The notes under the pieces were generated by a model. The model was given only the letters and a program-made list of their open reading frames with translations. It did no database searches and was not told where the DNA came from. Shown here in pieces: positions 25,986 to 34,416 of a stretch of 34,416 bases of DNA (positions within the stretch are counted from its first letter, which is position 1; every line of letters starts with the position of its first letter). The position numbers were made by a program, and so were the translations under genes. This DNA is from Prolixibacteraceae bacterium (GTDB taxonomy: Bacteria; Bacteroidota; Bacteroidia; Bacteroidales; Prolixibacteraceae): contig JANQII010000185.1 in NCBI GenBank assembly GCA_028282195.1, positions 1 through 34,416 on the forward strand. Direction: 5' to 3'.

Positions 25986-27629
25986 CTAATTATAGCCGGT
26001 GTTTTGAACCAACTGCGGATTACGTTCTATTTCCCCGATTGGTATCGGTAAAAAGTCGAAATGAGTTTTATAGGTCCTTGTTTCTTTAACCGGGTAACTG
26101 TATGTATAAGTGCCATCTCCATTGTCAGTAATTACCGCTTCATGAATTGGTTGATTGAAAATTTCCATGCCTTTCTTCCAACGACGTACATCGAAGAAAC
26201 GATGGGTTTCATATAGCAACTCCACCCTTCTTTCGTTCCAAATACGGGTACGCATTTCATCCTTTGAAAGTCCGGCAGGTAAAGCAGGTTGCCCTGCCCT
26301 TGCACGAACTTCATTCATGGCTGTATAAACCGACGCATCAGGACCGGCAGCTTCGTTTTGGGCTTCTGCATAATTTAGAAGAACACCGGCATAACGGAAA
26401 TAAATCCAGTTGTTGTGTTGTCCGTACGAACCATCGTAAAAGTTTGTGCCGATGGCAATTTCTTCGTCGAATTTTTTTAAACCATATCCACAATTAACTT
26501 CTTTGTTAACATCTGCATTTCCACCTTGATAATAACCTACAACATTTCCTCTCCAGCTTGAACCATTGTAAACGATACTTGCGGCTAAACGGCTATCACG
26601 ATTCGTATACGGATCATTAGGATCGTAACTGGAAGCCGGATCGGTAATTGGCAAACCATTGGTCATCTCGTAGGCATCCACAATGTCCTGGGTTGGACTG
26701 AAACCACCCCATGTTCCGGCATCAAATGTAAACCACATCCCCCAGGTAGCCTGAATAGTATGCACTGCTTCAGGAAATTTAAACTGACGGTCGAATATGA
26801 CTTCTGAATTGTTTTCGTGTGCTGCAAGGAAAAGATTCCTGTAATCCGGATACAATGAATATTTGCCCATATCCATTACCGCTTTGGCAGTAGCTGCAGC
26901 ATTTGACCAACGGGAAGCATCATTGCCGGAATTATTTAACGGACTCGCGTAATACAACATGGCCTTTGCTTTTAATGCCATGGCCGCACCTTTTGAGGCA
27001 TGCCCGGATACAGGATCCCTTTCAAGATCAGCCGCAGCTAAATCACATTCATCAAAAATGAACTGATAAACGTCATCTTTACTGGTTCTCGGCATCAGAA
27101 TATCTTCAGCATTTACAGACTGAGCTTCTTTTATTAACGGTACATCGCCAAAAGTTTTCACCAGTTGGAAGTAAGCAAAAGCCCTAAGGAAACGAGCTTC
27201 AGCAGCATAAGTTGTTTTCAAATTTGCGTCAATTACATCTGTCCCAACATTGGTAATTCCTTCCATAAAAGAGTTGGCTTTACGGATCAACTGATAATTA
27301 ACCGACCAGGTTTCATCAGCATAAGGCGTAAACGAAGCAGTAATACCTCCTGAATTGTACAATTGGATTGCCGCATCAATTTTACCATTACCATCATCAG
27401 TCGCCAGATCAATGTGGCTGAAAGCCGGAATGCCATACAGGTCCCCTTTGCTATTAAAAGCACAAACAAGTGTTCCGTAAATATTCGCCAGGTTTTGTTC
27501 AATCAATCCCTGAGTCTCCCAAATAGTTGCATCTGAGACGAAGGTAGTGGGCTTCACATCAAGTATATCGTCACTACATGAAACGGCAACGAATAAAAAA
27601 ACTGTAATAATTAAATATATCTTTTTCAT
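25986..27629 (-). CDS. susD: SusD/RagB-family glycan-binding lipoprotein (PUL 2)
   Basis: This 547-residue surface lipoprotein (AVSC, Cys 18) pairs with the SusC encoded 17 bases upstream. Family features are DDILDVKPTTFVSDATIWET after the lipidated Cys, the helical repeat core ARFLRAFAYFQLVKTFGDVP and ASKGAAMALKAKAMLYYASP, and the C-terminal YFRYAGVLLNYAEAQNEA and ERRVELLYETHRFFDVRRWK blocks, ending NPQLVQNTGYN. It would bind the target glycan at the cell surface and deliver it to the transporter. The sequence is only distantly similar to the PUL 1 SusD. Specificity is inferred from the downstream GH26/GH43 genes. Confidence 0.95.
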   Translation of the reverse strand: MKKIYLIITVFLFVAVSCSDDILDVKPTTFVSDATIWETQGLIEQNLANIYGTLVCAFNSKGDLYGIPAFSHIDLATDDGNGKIDAAIQLYNSGGITASFTPYADETWSVNYQLIRKANSFMEGITNVGTDVIDANLKTTYAAEARFLRAFAYFQLVKTFGDVPLIKEAQSVNAEDILMPRTSKDDVYQFIFDECDLAAADLERDPVSGHASKGAAMALKAKAMLYYASPLNNSGNDASRWSNAAATAKAVMDMGKYSLYPDYRNLFLAAHENNSEVIFDRQFKFPEAVHTIQATWGMWFTFDAGTWGGFSPTQDIVDAYEMTNGLPITDPASSYDPNDPYTNRDSRLAASIVYNGSSWRGNVVGYYQGGNADVNKEVNCGYGLKKFDEEIAIGTNFYDGSYGQHNNWIYFRYAGVLLNYAEAQNEAAGPDASVYTAMNEVRARAGQPALPAGLSKDEMRTRIWNERRVELLYETHRFFDVRRWKKGMEIFNQPIHEAVITDNGDGTYTYSYPVKETRTYKTHFDFLPIPIGEIERNPQLVQNTGYN

Positions 27630-27646
27630 TTTTTCAAATTTTCTGA

Positions 27647-30600
27647 TTAAAAGTCAACTTTAACACCGAAGTTTACCGACTTCACATTTGGATAGGTCTG
27701 CCCCAAATTATTAATAGCTTCCGGGTCTAACTGAGGGACATCAGAGAAGGTAAGCAGGTTTTGTCCACCTACGTATAAACGAACACCACTCAACTTCAGG
27801 CCGGATAATACGGATTTAGGTAAATTATAACCCAGTTCAATGTTTTTCAAGCGAATGTATGAAGCATCATAAACATACAGGCTACTGGTTGCATCCTGCG
27901 GAAAATTGTGGTTGTTAATGTTCAGGTTTGAGTATTTTGCATCGGTATTATTTGTTGACCAGTGGTCGTCAGCCCAGAACTGAGGGACACCTCCACCATT
28001 GAAAAACGGCCATACGATTTGTGACTGTAATTGATACTGTACGTCTGCAGCTCCCTGCAGTAGGAATGAGAAATCGAAGTTTTTATATTCGAAACCACCG
28101 GAAATACCATAAATTACGTTAGGTACGTTTCCTTCACCAAGAAAAGTACGGTCATCTGAATTAACAACTCCATCATCGTTGATGTCTTCATATTTAACAT
28201 CCCCCGGCTGGGTAACATAGCCGGCACCTTCCAGTTCTTGTTTTGCATATCCGTCAATTTCAGCCTGGTTTTTGAAAATACCAACAGCTTTGTATCCGTA
28301 GTATGCATCAATTGGCCTACCTTCACGTTTCAGGTATTTGGATATCCCTTCGGCTTCATCCATACTGATGATTTCATTTTTCACCACGGTAAGATTGGCA
28401 TTCAGGAAAAAGTGGAAATCGTTGATTTTATGGTTGAAACCAACCGAAGCTTCAAAACCTTTATTTTCAACTTCCCCAATATTCTCAAGCGGTAAGCTGG
28501 CCCCAAAATGAAGCGGAACTGATGCAGATCGTTGTGTTAGAATATCAGAACGTGTTTCTGTAAAATAATCAAAGTTAATATCAATCTTTTCAAATAAACG
28601 GGCATCAAGTCCAATATTGGTTTTGGTTGATGTTTCCCAGCTTACTGCTTCGTTGCCAATGGCACCGGGAGCAAAACCTTTCACATAACTTCCACCGAAT
28701 ACATAATCGCCATAATTGTTGTTTCCTCCCAACCAGTTTTCAGCCGCGTAAAGATTGAATTTGTTATAATATGGGAAACGGTCTGAATTAATCTGATCGT
28801 TACCCAAGGTACCATATGATCCGCGTAATTTCAGGTAATCAACAAAACCAAGGTTGTCTTTAAAGAAATCTTCTTCGGAAACAATCCAACCTAAAGAGAA
28901 TGATGAGAAAGTTCCCCAACGATAATCAGGTGCAAAGTTTTCCGTGCCGTCACGACGAATATTAGCTTCGAACAGATATTTCTGCTTGTATGAATAATTT
29001 ACGCGGCCAATGTAACTTTGACGGCCAAATTTATCCGAACTTCCGGTTGCATTTTTTTCAGCTGCTGCATCTATTTGCTCCAGTGCTTCTGAAGCAAAAT
29101 CCCAAGCTGCTATAGACGAAACGCTGGTGTTCGTTTGCTTTTCAAGAAACATGGCCATACCGGAAACCTGATGATCGCCAAAAGTACGGTCATAAGTTAT
29201 ATGGGCCTGAACTTCCAGGAATTCATTTTCGTTTTGTGCCAGGTTCAGGGATGGTTTGCTTCGGGGCATTTTTATGTATGTGCCATCAGCATTTAATGAA
29301 TATTCCTGGGGGTCCCGGTTCCACTGTTTGCTTTTATAATAGTTTTTATCAAACGAAACAATTCCTTTTATGGCTAATCCGTTAACCCATGGAATTTCCT
29401 GTTTCAATTCCAGACGGGTTAAAATGGTATTGTTTTCAGAATCGGTATAACCACCTTCTTTAATTGCTCCATACGTATTTTGATGACCTCCAAGAGGTGC
29501 TGCAATATACCCGTTTTTATATGTTGCCGCCATAATGGATGGGTTCCTCAGTGTTTCAGCAAATACCCCGGTGCTTGGCGTGGCTGCTTCATCAGTTTTT
29601 TCCATACGGGCTGAAATGTCGGCTGCAAAAGAAGTATAAGTTCCCAGTTTAATATCGATATTGGTCCTAATGTTGAAACGCTCAAAATTCAATGCATCAT
29701 AAAAACCGCCCTGATCCAGGTATCCCAGTGAGGTAAAATAGTTAACTTTATCGGTACCACCTTTTACCGAAAGGTTATGTTGCTGCTGAATGGCATGATC
29801 ATTTTCAAGGATTACATCATACCAGTCTGTATCAGGGTACATATCACGGTTTGTTCCGTTTTTGAATTGGTTCAATTCGTCACCCGAATAAGCGGGATCA
29901 ACGCCCATAAACGCATTACGTTCGTTGGCGAGCATTGCATACTCATATGAATTGGTAAATTCCGGCAATACTGTCGGACTTTGCAGGCCATAATTAAATG
30001 AATAACTGAATTGAGGTTTGCCGGTTTCACCTCTTCTGGTTTTAATTACGATAACACCATTTGCACCGCGCATACCAAAAATTGCAGCAGCAGCTGCATC
30101 CTTCAAAACATTTACCGATTCAATTTCACCTGGATCAAGTTGTGAAAAATCCTGCATGGTACGTTCAATGCCATCAATAATAATTCCCGGGGTCGTATTC
30201 CCCTGGTAAGTAGCAACACCACGAATGTAAATATCAGATCCATCTGCCCCGGGTTCTCCGGTAGCCTGTTTTGCTACAATACCAGACATCCGTCCAACAA
30301 TAGCATTGCTAATATTCGCAACCTGTGATTTCTTTATATCATCCGTCTTTACTGAACCAACTGCCCCGGTAAGGTTTGCTTTTTTCTGAACACCATAACC
30401 CACTGCTACAACTTCATCCAATCCAATGGCATCCCCGGATAATATGACATTGATTTCAGCCTGACCATCAATTTCAATTTCCTGTGTTTTATAACCAATA
30501 AAACTGACAACCAGTGTAGCTTCAGACATTACTCCTTCGAGAATATATGTTCCATCAGGATTTGTAATAGTACCTATAGTGGTACCTTTTATAAATACAT

Positions 30601-30715
30601 TGGCACCCGGAATCAAATTACCGGCATCATCTGTAACTGTTCCGGTTAATTTGTTCTGTGCCTGAACGAATAATCCCACAAAAAGGAATAAAAGAATAGT
30701 TAGGATTTTTTTCAT
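27647..30715 (-). CDS. susC: SusC-type TonB-dependent transporter without STN domain (PUL 2)
   Basis: I chose the ATG at 30715 (1022 residues) because it begins the signal peptide MKKILTILLFLFVGLFVQAQ. The upstream ATG at 30748 adds eleven non-signal residues. Order: carboxypeptidase-D-like domain (KLTGTVTDDAGNLIPGANVF, IGTITNPDGTYILEG), TonB-box region near LDEVVAVGYGVQKKANLTGA, plug (IYIRGVATYQGNTTPGIIID, DAAAAAIFGMRGANGVIVIK), then the beta-barrel ending VNFGVKVDF. There is no STN domain, in contrast to the PUL 1 SusC, so this transporter is not wired to a FecR/sigma pair. Control probably comes from the divergent membrane regulator. First gene of the PUL 2 operon. Confidence 0.96.
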   Translation of the reverse strand: MKKILTILLFLFVGLFVQAQNKLTGTVTDDAGNLIPGANVFIKGTTIGTITNPDGTYILEGVMSEATLVVSFIGYKTQEIEIDGQAEINVILSGDAIGLDEVVAVGYGVQKKANLTGAVGSVKTDDIKKSQVANISNAIVGRMSGIVAKQATGEPGADGSDIYIRGVATYQGNTTPGIIIDGIERTMQDFSQLDPGEIESVNVLKDAAAAAIFGMRGANGVIVIKTRRGETGKPQFSYSFNYGLQSPTVLPEFTNSYEYAMLANERNAFMGVDPAYSGDELNQFKNGTNRDMYPDTDWYDVILENDHAIQQQHNLSVKGGTDKVNYFTSLGYLDQGGFYDALNFERFNIRTNIDIKLGTYTSFAADISARMEKTDEAATPSTGVFAETLRNPSIMAATYKNGYIAAPLGGHQNTYGAIKEGGYTDSENNTILTRLELKQEIPWVNGLAIKGIVSFDKNYYKSKQWNRDPQEYSLNADGTYIKMPRSKPSLNLAQNENEFLEVQAHITYDRTFGDHQVSGMAMFLEKQTNTSVSSIAAWDFASEALEQIDAAAEKNATGSSDKFGRQSYIGRVNYSYKQKYLFEANIRRDGTENFAPDYRWGTFSSFSLGWIVSEEDFFKDNLGFVDYLKLRGSYGTLGNDQINSDRFPYYNKFNLYAAENWLGGNNNYGDYVFGGSYVKGFAPGAIGNEAVSWETSTKTNIGLDARLFEKIDINFDYFTETRSDILTQRSASVPLHFGASLPLENIGEVENKGFEASVGFNHKINDFHFFLNANLTVVKNEIISMDEAEGISKYLKREGRPIDAYYGYKAVGIFKNQAEIDGYAKQELEGAGYVTQPGDVKYEDINDDGVVNSDDRTFLGEGNVPNVIYGISGGFEYKNFDFSFLLQGAADVQYQLQSQIVWPFFNGGGVPQFWADDHWSTNNTDAKYSNLNINNHNFPQDATSSLYVYDASYIRLKNIELGYNLPKSVLSGLKLSGVRLYVGGQNLLTFSDVPQLDPEAINNLGQTYPNVKSVNFGVKVDF

Positions 30716-30753
30716 AATGATTAGATTTGAATTATTGGATAAAATCAACGTAT

Positions 30754-30761
30754 CAAAAGTA
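30754..30761 (-). promoter_or_regulatory. Candidate -7 promoter element of the PUL 2 susC operon
   Basis: CAAAAGTA on the plus strand reads TACTTTTG on the transcribed strand, an exact match to the Bacteroidota -7 consensus TAnnTTTG. It would start RNA near 30747, giving a leader of about 30 bases before the ATG at 30715. No good -33 TTTG is found at the expected spacing, which would fit an activator-dependent promoter. Confidence 0.4.
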
Positions 30762-30795
30762 GAATGCCAAACGAATAAAAACTAAAAAATACCCT

Positions 30796-30939
30796 CGTCA
30801 TAAATACGTCATTTTTCCAATTTAAATACTTCAAAAAACAAATATTATCTGTATTTTAAACATTTACATCATACAAAAAAATACATTCATTATCTTTTAA
30901 TACGTCATGAAACTTTTATTTATTAATTTTACTGACGTA
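30796..30939. promoter_or_regulatory. Repeated TACGTCA sites, candidate operators in the divergent promoter region
   Basis: TACGTCAT occurs at 30805-30812 and 30901-30908, an inverted core TGACGTA at 30933-30939, and a half-match CGTCAT at 30796-30801 lies 11 bases ahead of the one in the first site. All lie between the divergent susC and regulator genes. The pair at 30796-30812 would lie about 50-65 bases upstream of the predicted susC start point, a usual place for an activator. The link to the adjacent regulator is inferred. Confidence 0.45.
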
Positions 30940-31016
30940 ATTAATCAATACCAAAATAAAAAATCAATCCTATTCCTGAACAAATTGTATTGATTTGTTT
31001 GAAACAGAAATATAAG

Positions 31017-33974
31017 ATGAAAAAACTGATTTTAATTCAAAAATGCTTTCTGATTCTGATTTTACTGATTACTGGTCCGGCTAAATCGGAACCAATCCTA
31101 AAAGAAATTGGCATACCCTTTATTTCAAAATTCGGCCGACAGGAATTTAACGGAGGGGCCCAGACCTGGTCTGTTACCCAGGATGACCGTGGCATAATGT
31201 ATTTTGGGAATAACAATGGATTACTCGAATATGATGGAAACAAATGGCAGTTAATCCCGATGCAAAATAATGCAATCGTTAGAGAGGTCTTTAAAAGCAG
31301 TGACAATAAAATATTTGTAGGTGCCTATAACCAGTTTGGCTATCTTGCATCTGATGAGCTAGGCAGAACTATTTACAAATCCGTATCTGATGAACTCCCC
31401 TCTGCCTACAAAGAATTTGGGGAAATCTGGAACATTATTGAAACTCCCTGGGGAATTTTGTTCCAGTCATTTTCATCCATCTATTTATTAAAAGATAAAA
31501 TTATCCCCCTGGAGATCAACCAATCCTTAAACCATGCTTTCAAAACATCAGACCGGATTTTAATTGGTCATAATCAGCATGGTTTAATGGAAATAACCGA
31601 AAATGGCCTGAAGGAAATTGAGGGAGGCAAATTCTTTTCAGGGAAGACAATTTCTTCTATAATGGAATTAAACAATGGCAACTTACTAATAGCTACTTCT
31701 TTTAGTGGAGTTTATACTTACGATGGGAAACAATTTAGCAAGTGGGATTCACCTGTTTCAGCCATTGCAACAGACTACCAGGTATATTGTGGTATTCAGC
31801 TGAATCATAACACTTTTGCATACGGAACTATTAAGAACGGGATATTCTTCTTTAATGGTGAAGGGAATATTATATCCAATGTAAACCGGGAGAAAGGGCT
31901 CCAAAACAATTCTGTTTTGGCACTTTATATTGATGAATCGGATAATCTTTGGGCGGCTCTTGACAACGGAATTAATTATCTCAACATAAATTCTCCGGTA
32001 TCACAGTTATTCCCGGAAGGTTCAGTCGGTACAGGCTATGTTTCCTGTATCCATCGGGATAAAATTTATTTTGGATCGAATCAGGGACTGTTTTATTTAG
32101 AATGGGATCAGGAAGCAAATAAAATCAGCAATACAATTCCCCGATGGGTTTACGGGGCCGATGGACAGGTCTGGAACCTACAGGTAATTGACGGCCATTT
32201 GATCTGCGGACACCACAACGGAACATTTGAGATCATTGACGACAGAGCAATTCCGGTTTCAAAAGTTCTGGGAGGTTGGAAATATGTACGCATCTCTTCA
32301 AACTCACCCTATTTAATAGGTGGTTGCTACACTGGCCTGGTTCTTTTACGGAACAATCGGAATAAATCCCCACACTTTGAGTTTATTAAAAAGCTTGAAG
32401 GATTTAAGGTATCGAGCCGGGAAATGGAAGTTGACAACAAGGGTTACTTGTGGGTCAGCCATGTAAACAAGGGAGTCTACCGGATCAGCTTCAATCAACA
32501 ACAAGATGGCATCCGGAATGTCGATTTTTATAACAGTAAAAATGGCCTGCCCTCTGATTACTCCAATTCCGTCTTTAAATTGAAGGGATCTGTTTTAGTA
32601 TCAACTGTCGAAGGAATATACCGTTTCAATGCCCGTAAACAATTTTTTGAGAAAGATGAGAAAATTACGGCTGTATTGAATACCGGAAAAATTGACAAAT
32701 TTTATGAAGATCCTTATGAAAACATCTGGCACTTTACGTCCAATCAGCTGGGCGTATTGCGTACAAACTTTCAGGGAAGCTATTATTCGGAACTTATACC
32801 CTATAAAGAATTAAGAGGGAACTTCGTAGCCAATTATGAGCATATTCTGGCAACAGATAATCAGTCATTTATTATTAGTACCGAAGATGGATTTGTCCAT
32901 TTTGATAAGTCTTATCAGAATCAACAAACCTATAATTTCCGGACACTCCTTCGGAAAGTATCATCAACAAATGGTGAATTAATTTTTGGGGGAAACTTCA
33001 CTAATCAGGAAAATGAACTTCAAACAGAACAACCCTTTGATCAAAATCCAGAGATTCCTTACCGGTATAATAACTTGCGTTTTGAAGTAAGCGCAAACTC
33101 CTTTTCAAGCCAGGATAAAATTGAGTTCAGCTTTTGGCTGGAAGGTTATGAAAGCAATTGGAGCAAATGGAGTGACCGGAATTTTAAGGATTTCCCGAGA
33201 ATAAACAGAGGCACATACACACTCCATATAAAAGCCAGAAATGAAAGCATGGCTGAATCAGAAGAATTCACTTACCAATTCACAATGAAGCCCCCCTGGT
33301 ACCTACGCCCTTACATGCTTGTTTTGTACCTGATGCTATTCGTGTTGATTATTTACCTCACATTTTTTTTAATTAAGAAAAAAATAGAAAAAGAAAGGGA
33401 AATACTAAAGCGGAAGCAAAAAAAGGAACTAACAGAAAAACAAAAGGAATTTGAACATGAATCCTTGATGCGGGAACAAGAAATAATCCAACTGAGAAAT
33501 GAAAAACTCCAGATTGAAAATGAGCGGAACAGTGCCGAACTGGAAAATAAATCCAAAGAACTTGCTTCCATTGTTATGAAAATCTCCTATTCCAATGAAT
33601 TAATCAACCGTACCCGTTCCCAGTTAATGAAAGTGCTAAGCAATATGGTTCATGAACAATCCAAAAAGCAGGTTCAAAAGTTGGTCAGTAATCTTGAACA
33701 AGAGCTTAACTCGCAGGAAGATTGGAAACAGTTTGAAGTCCATTTTGACAAGGTGCATGAAAATTTTATCCAGTACCTCAGGGGTAGCTACCCATCATTG
33801 ACACATAAAGACCTCAAATTGGCCGCATATTTACGAATGAATTTATCTACGAAAGAGATTGCTCAATTATTTAATCTTTCCCCACGGGGGGTTGAAACAA
33901 GCAGATACAGGTTAAGAAAGAAAATGGACCTGGATCGGGATGCAAATTTGACAGATTTTCTACTGAGCATTTAA
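31017..33974 (+). CDS. Membrane-spanning propeller/Y_Y_Y one-component regulator with LuxR-like HTH
   Basis: I chose the ATG at 31017 (985 residues), which begins the signal/anchor MKKLILIQKCFLILILLITG. An in-frame ATG at 30990 adds nine residues. A large periplasmic sensor of propeller repeats follows (WSVTQDDRGIMYFGNNNGLL, DNLWAALDNGINYL, GYLWVSHVNKGVYRI), then a Y_Y_Y domain (about 680-755, FSFWLEGYESNWSKWSD), one membrane helix (about 765-788), a Lys/Glu-rich coiled coil (about 790-865) and a C-terminal HTH (about 927-981, LTHKDLKLAAYLRMNLSTKE, IAQLFNLSPRGVETSRYRLR). There is no histidine kinase, ATPase or receiver domain, so unlike hybrid two-component regulators it must signal directly from periplasm to DNA. 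It is divergent from susC and probably senses a PUL 2 oligosaccharide. Confidence 0.88.
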   Translation: MKKLILIQKCFLILILLITGPAKSEPILKEIGIPFISKFGRQEFNGGAQTWSVTQDDRGIMYFGNNNGLLEYDGNKWQLIPMQNNAIVREVFKSSDNKIFVGAYNQFGYLASDELGRTIYKSVSDELPSAYKEFGEIWNIIETPWGILFQSFSSIYLLKDKIIPLEINQSLNHAFKTSDRILIGHNQHGLMEITENGLKEIEGGKFFSGKTISSIMELNNGNLLIATSFSGVYTYDGKQFSKWDSPVSAIATDYQVYCGIQLNHNTFAYGTIKNGIFFFNGEGNIISNVNREKGLQNNSVLALYIDESDNLWAALDNGINYLNINSPVSQLFPEGSVGTGYVSCIHRDKIYFGSNQGLFYLEWDQEANKISNTIPRWVYGADGQVWNLQVIDGHLICGHHNGTFEIIDDRAIPVSKVLGGWKYVRISSNSPYLIGGCYTGLVLLRNNRNKSPHFEFIKKLEGFKVSSREMEVDNKGYLWVSHVNKGVYRISFNQQQDGIRNVDFYNSKNGLPSDYSNSVFKLKGSVLVSTVEGIYRFNARKQFFEKDEKITAVLNTGKIDKFYEDPYENIWHFTSNQLGVLRTNFQGSYYSELIPYKELRGNFVANYEHILATDNQSFIISTEDGFVHFDKSYQNQQTYNFRTLLRKVSSTNGELIFGGNFTNQENELQTEQPFDQNPEIPYRYNNLRFEVSANSFSSQDKIEFSFWLEGYESNWSKWSDRNFKDFPRINRGTYTLHIKARNESMAESEEFTYQFTMKPPWYLRPYMLVLYLMLFVLIIYLTFFLIKKKIEKEREILKRKQKKELTEKQKEFEHESLMREQEIIQLRNEKLQIENERNSAELENKSKELASIVMKISYSNELINRTRSQLMKVLSNMVHEQSKKQVQKLVSNLEQELNSQEDWKQFEVHFDKVHENFIQYLRGSYPSLTHKDLKLAAYLRMNLSTKEIAQLFNLSPRGVETSRYRLRKKMDLDRDANLTDFLLSI

Positions 33975-34416
33975 TCGCTGACTTTTTGGTTTTTGCATGT
34001 CTTTGATGCCTCCATTAATAAGCAAGTAGAGAATTCGGAATGAAAAATCCTTCTTAGTTTAATGTCAAATCTATATATGCGAATCAAGAGTTGAAAATCT
34101 TGCCTTTAAATCCGGATTTCCCTGAATATTCAGCTTCAACCCTTCATTCACATTATATATAATAACTTTCCTGCGAACTAAATGATTTTATCCATTTTAG
34201 ATGGCTATTTCTTAAATTTTGAATACAAATGAATGAAGCCTGGTTCAATAGCATATTTAATGTGAGTTTTGGATTCAATAAATTGTTTTTCAATGGTTTA
34301 TGATGTTAATCTGTATTGATCTCTATTCGCGTCTTTGCGGATTCTTATGTTCCTTTGCGGTTTATTTATTTGGCATTGATAAATTCATATTTAATTTATT
34401 TCATTGGTTTTCATCG
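33975..34416. other. Non-coding right edge
   Basis: No gene is seen in these 442 bases and no clear terminator follows the regulator. A short direct repeat CTTTGCGG occurs at 34333-34340 and 34353-34360, exactly 20 bases apart; degenerate runs of this kind recur between genes in many Bacteroidota. The rest is AT-rich without recognisable features. Confidence 0.5.

Noticed and set aside
30990..33974. The regulator as a hybrid two-component system
   Set aside because: No HisKA H-box, HATPase or receiver aspartate region exists between the membrane helix and the HTH; the interval is a charged coiled coil.
1..34416. CRISPR arrays, tRNA and rRNA genes
   Set aside because: No regularly spaced repeats with spacers, and no cloverleaf-like or rRNA-like segments, were seen on either strand.

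Overview
The window looks like a chromosomal segment of a Bacteroidota bacterium, with a Marinilabiliales/Prolixibacteraceae-like style that is a guess rather than a placement. The evidence is two SusC/SusD outer-membrane glycan importer pairs, many secreted lipoproteins, a FecI-like sigma factor with a FecR-type anti-sigma factor, and a membrane-spanning propeller/Y_Y_Y regulator. It holds two polysaccharide utilization loci (PULs) placed head to tail. I see no rRNA, tRNA or CRISPR.

Left edge (1-474). The C-terminal piece of a GH3 glycosidase is cut on its downstream side by what looks like the end of an IS21-type insertion sequence, and it has also lost its N-terminal part.

PUL 1 (530-18327, all minus strand, AT-rich). 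In transcription order it contains: a DUF4185-like propeller lipoprotein; an ECF sigma factor (apparent TTG start); FecR; SusC with an N-terminal STN signalling domain; SusD; a DUF5005-like propeller lipoprotein; small DUF5004-like and DUF4961-like lipoproteins; a GH38-like protein; a GH92 alpha-mannosidase; and a second copy of the DUF4185-like lipoprotein. A palindrome-rich MITE-like element (about 6657-6858) sits inside the operon. The set suggests capture of an alpha-mannose-containing glycan, with expression controlled by SusC-STN/FecR/sigma trans-envelope signalling. The DUF4185-like proteins may be glycosidases, since DUF4185 members founded the D-arabinanase family GH183.

Junction (18328-19166). 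About 840 bases contain no convincing gene but do contain a degenerate relative of the MITE-like element. Base composition changes across it.

PUL 2 (19167-30748 minus strand, plus a divergent regulator at 30990-33974). It contains: SusC without an STN domain; SusD; a GH26-like lipoprotein; an MFS sugar porter; a cytoplasmic GH43 beta-xylosidase; and two more GH26-like paralogs. My reading is that surface or periplasmic GH26 enzymes cut a xylan, oligomers enter through SusCD and the porter, and the cytoplasmic GH43 releases xylose. GH26 is the beta-1,3-xylanase family and no GH10/GH11 is present, so algal beta-1,3-xylan is a good candidate substrate. Beta-mannan remains an alternative. The divergent regulator carries a periplasmic propeller, a Y_Y_Y domain, one membrane segment, a coiled coil and a LuxR-like HTH, with no kinase or receiver. 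Repeated TACGTCA sites lie between it and susC and are candidate operators.
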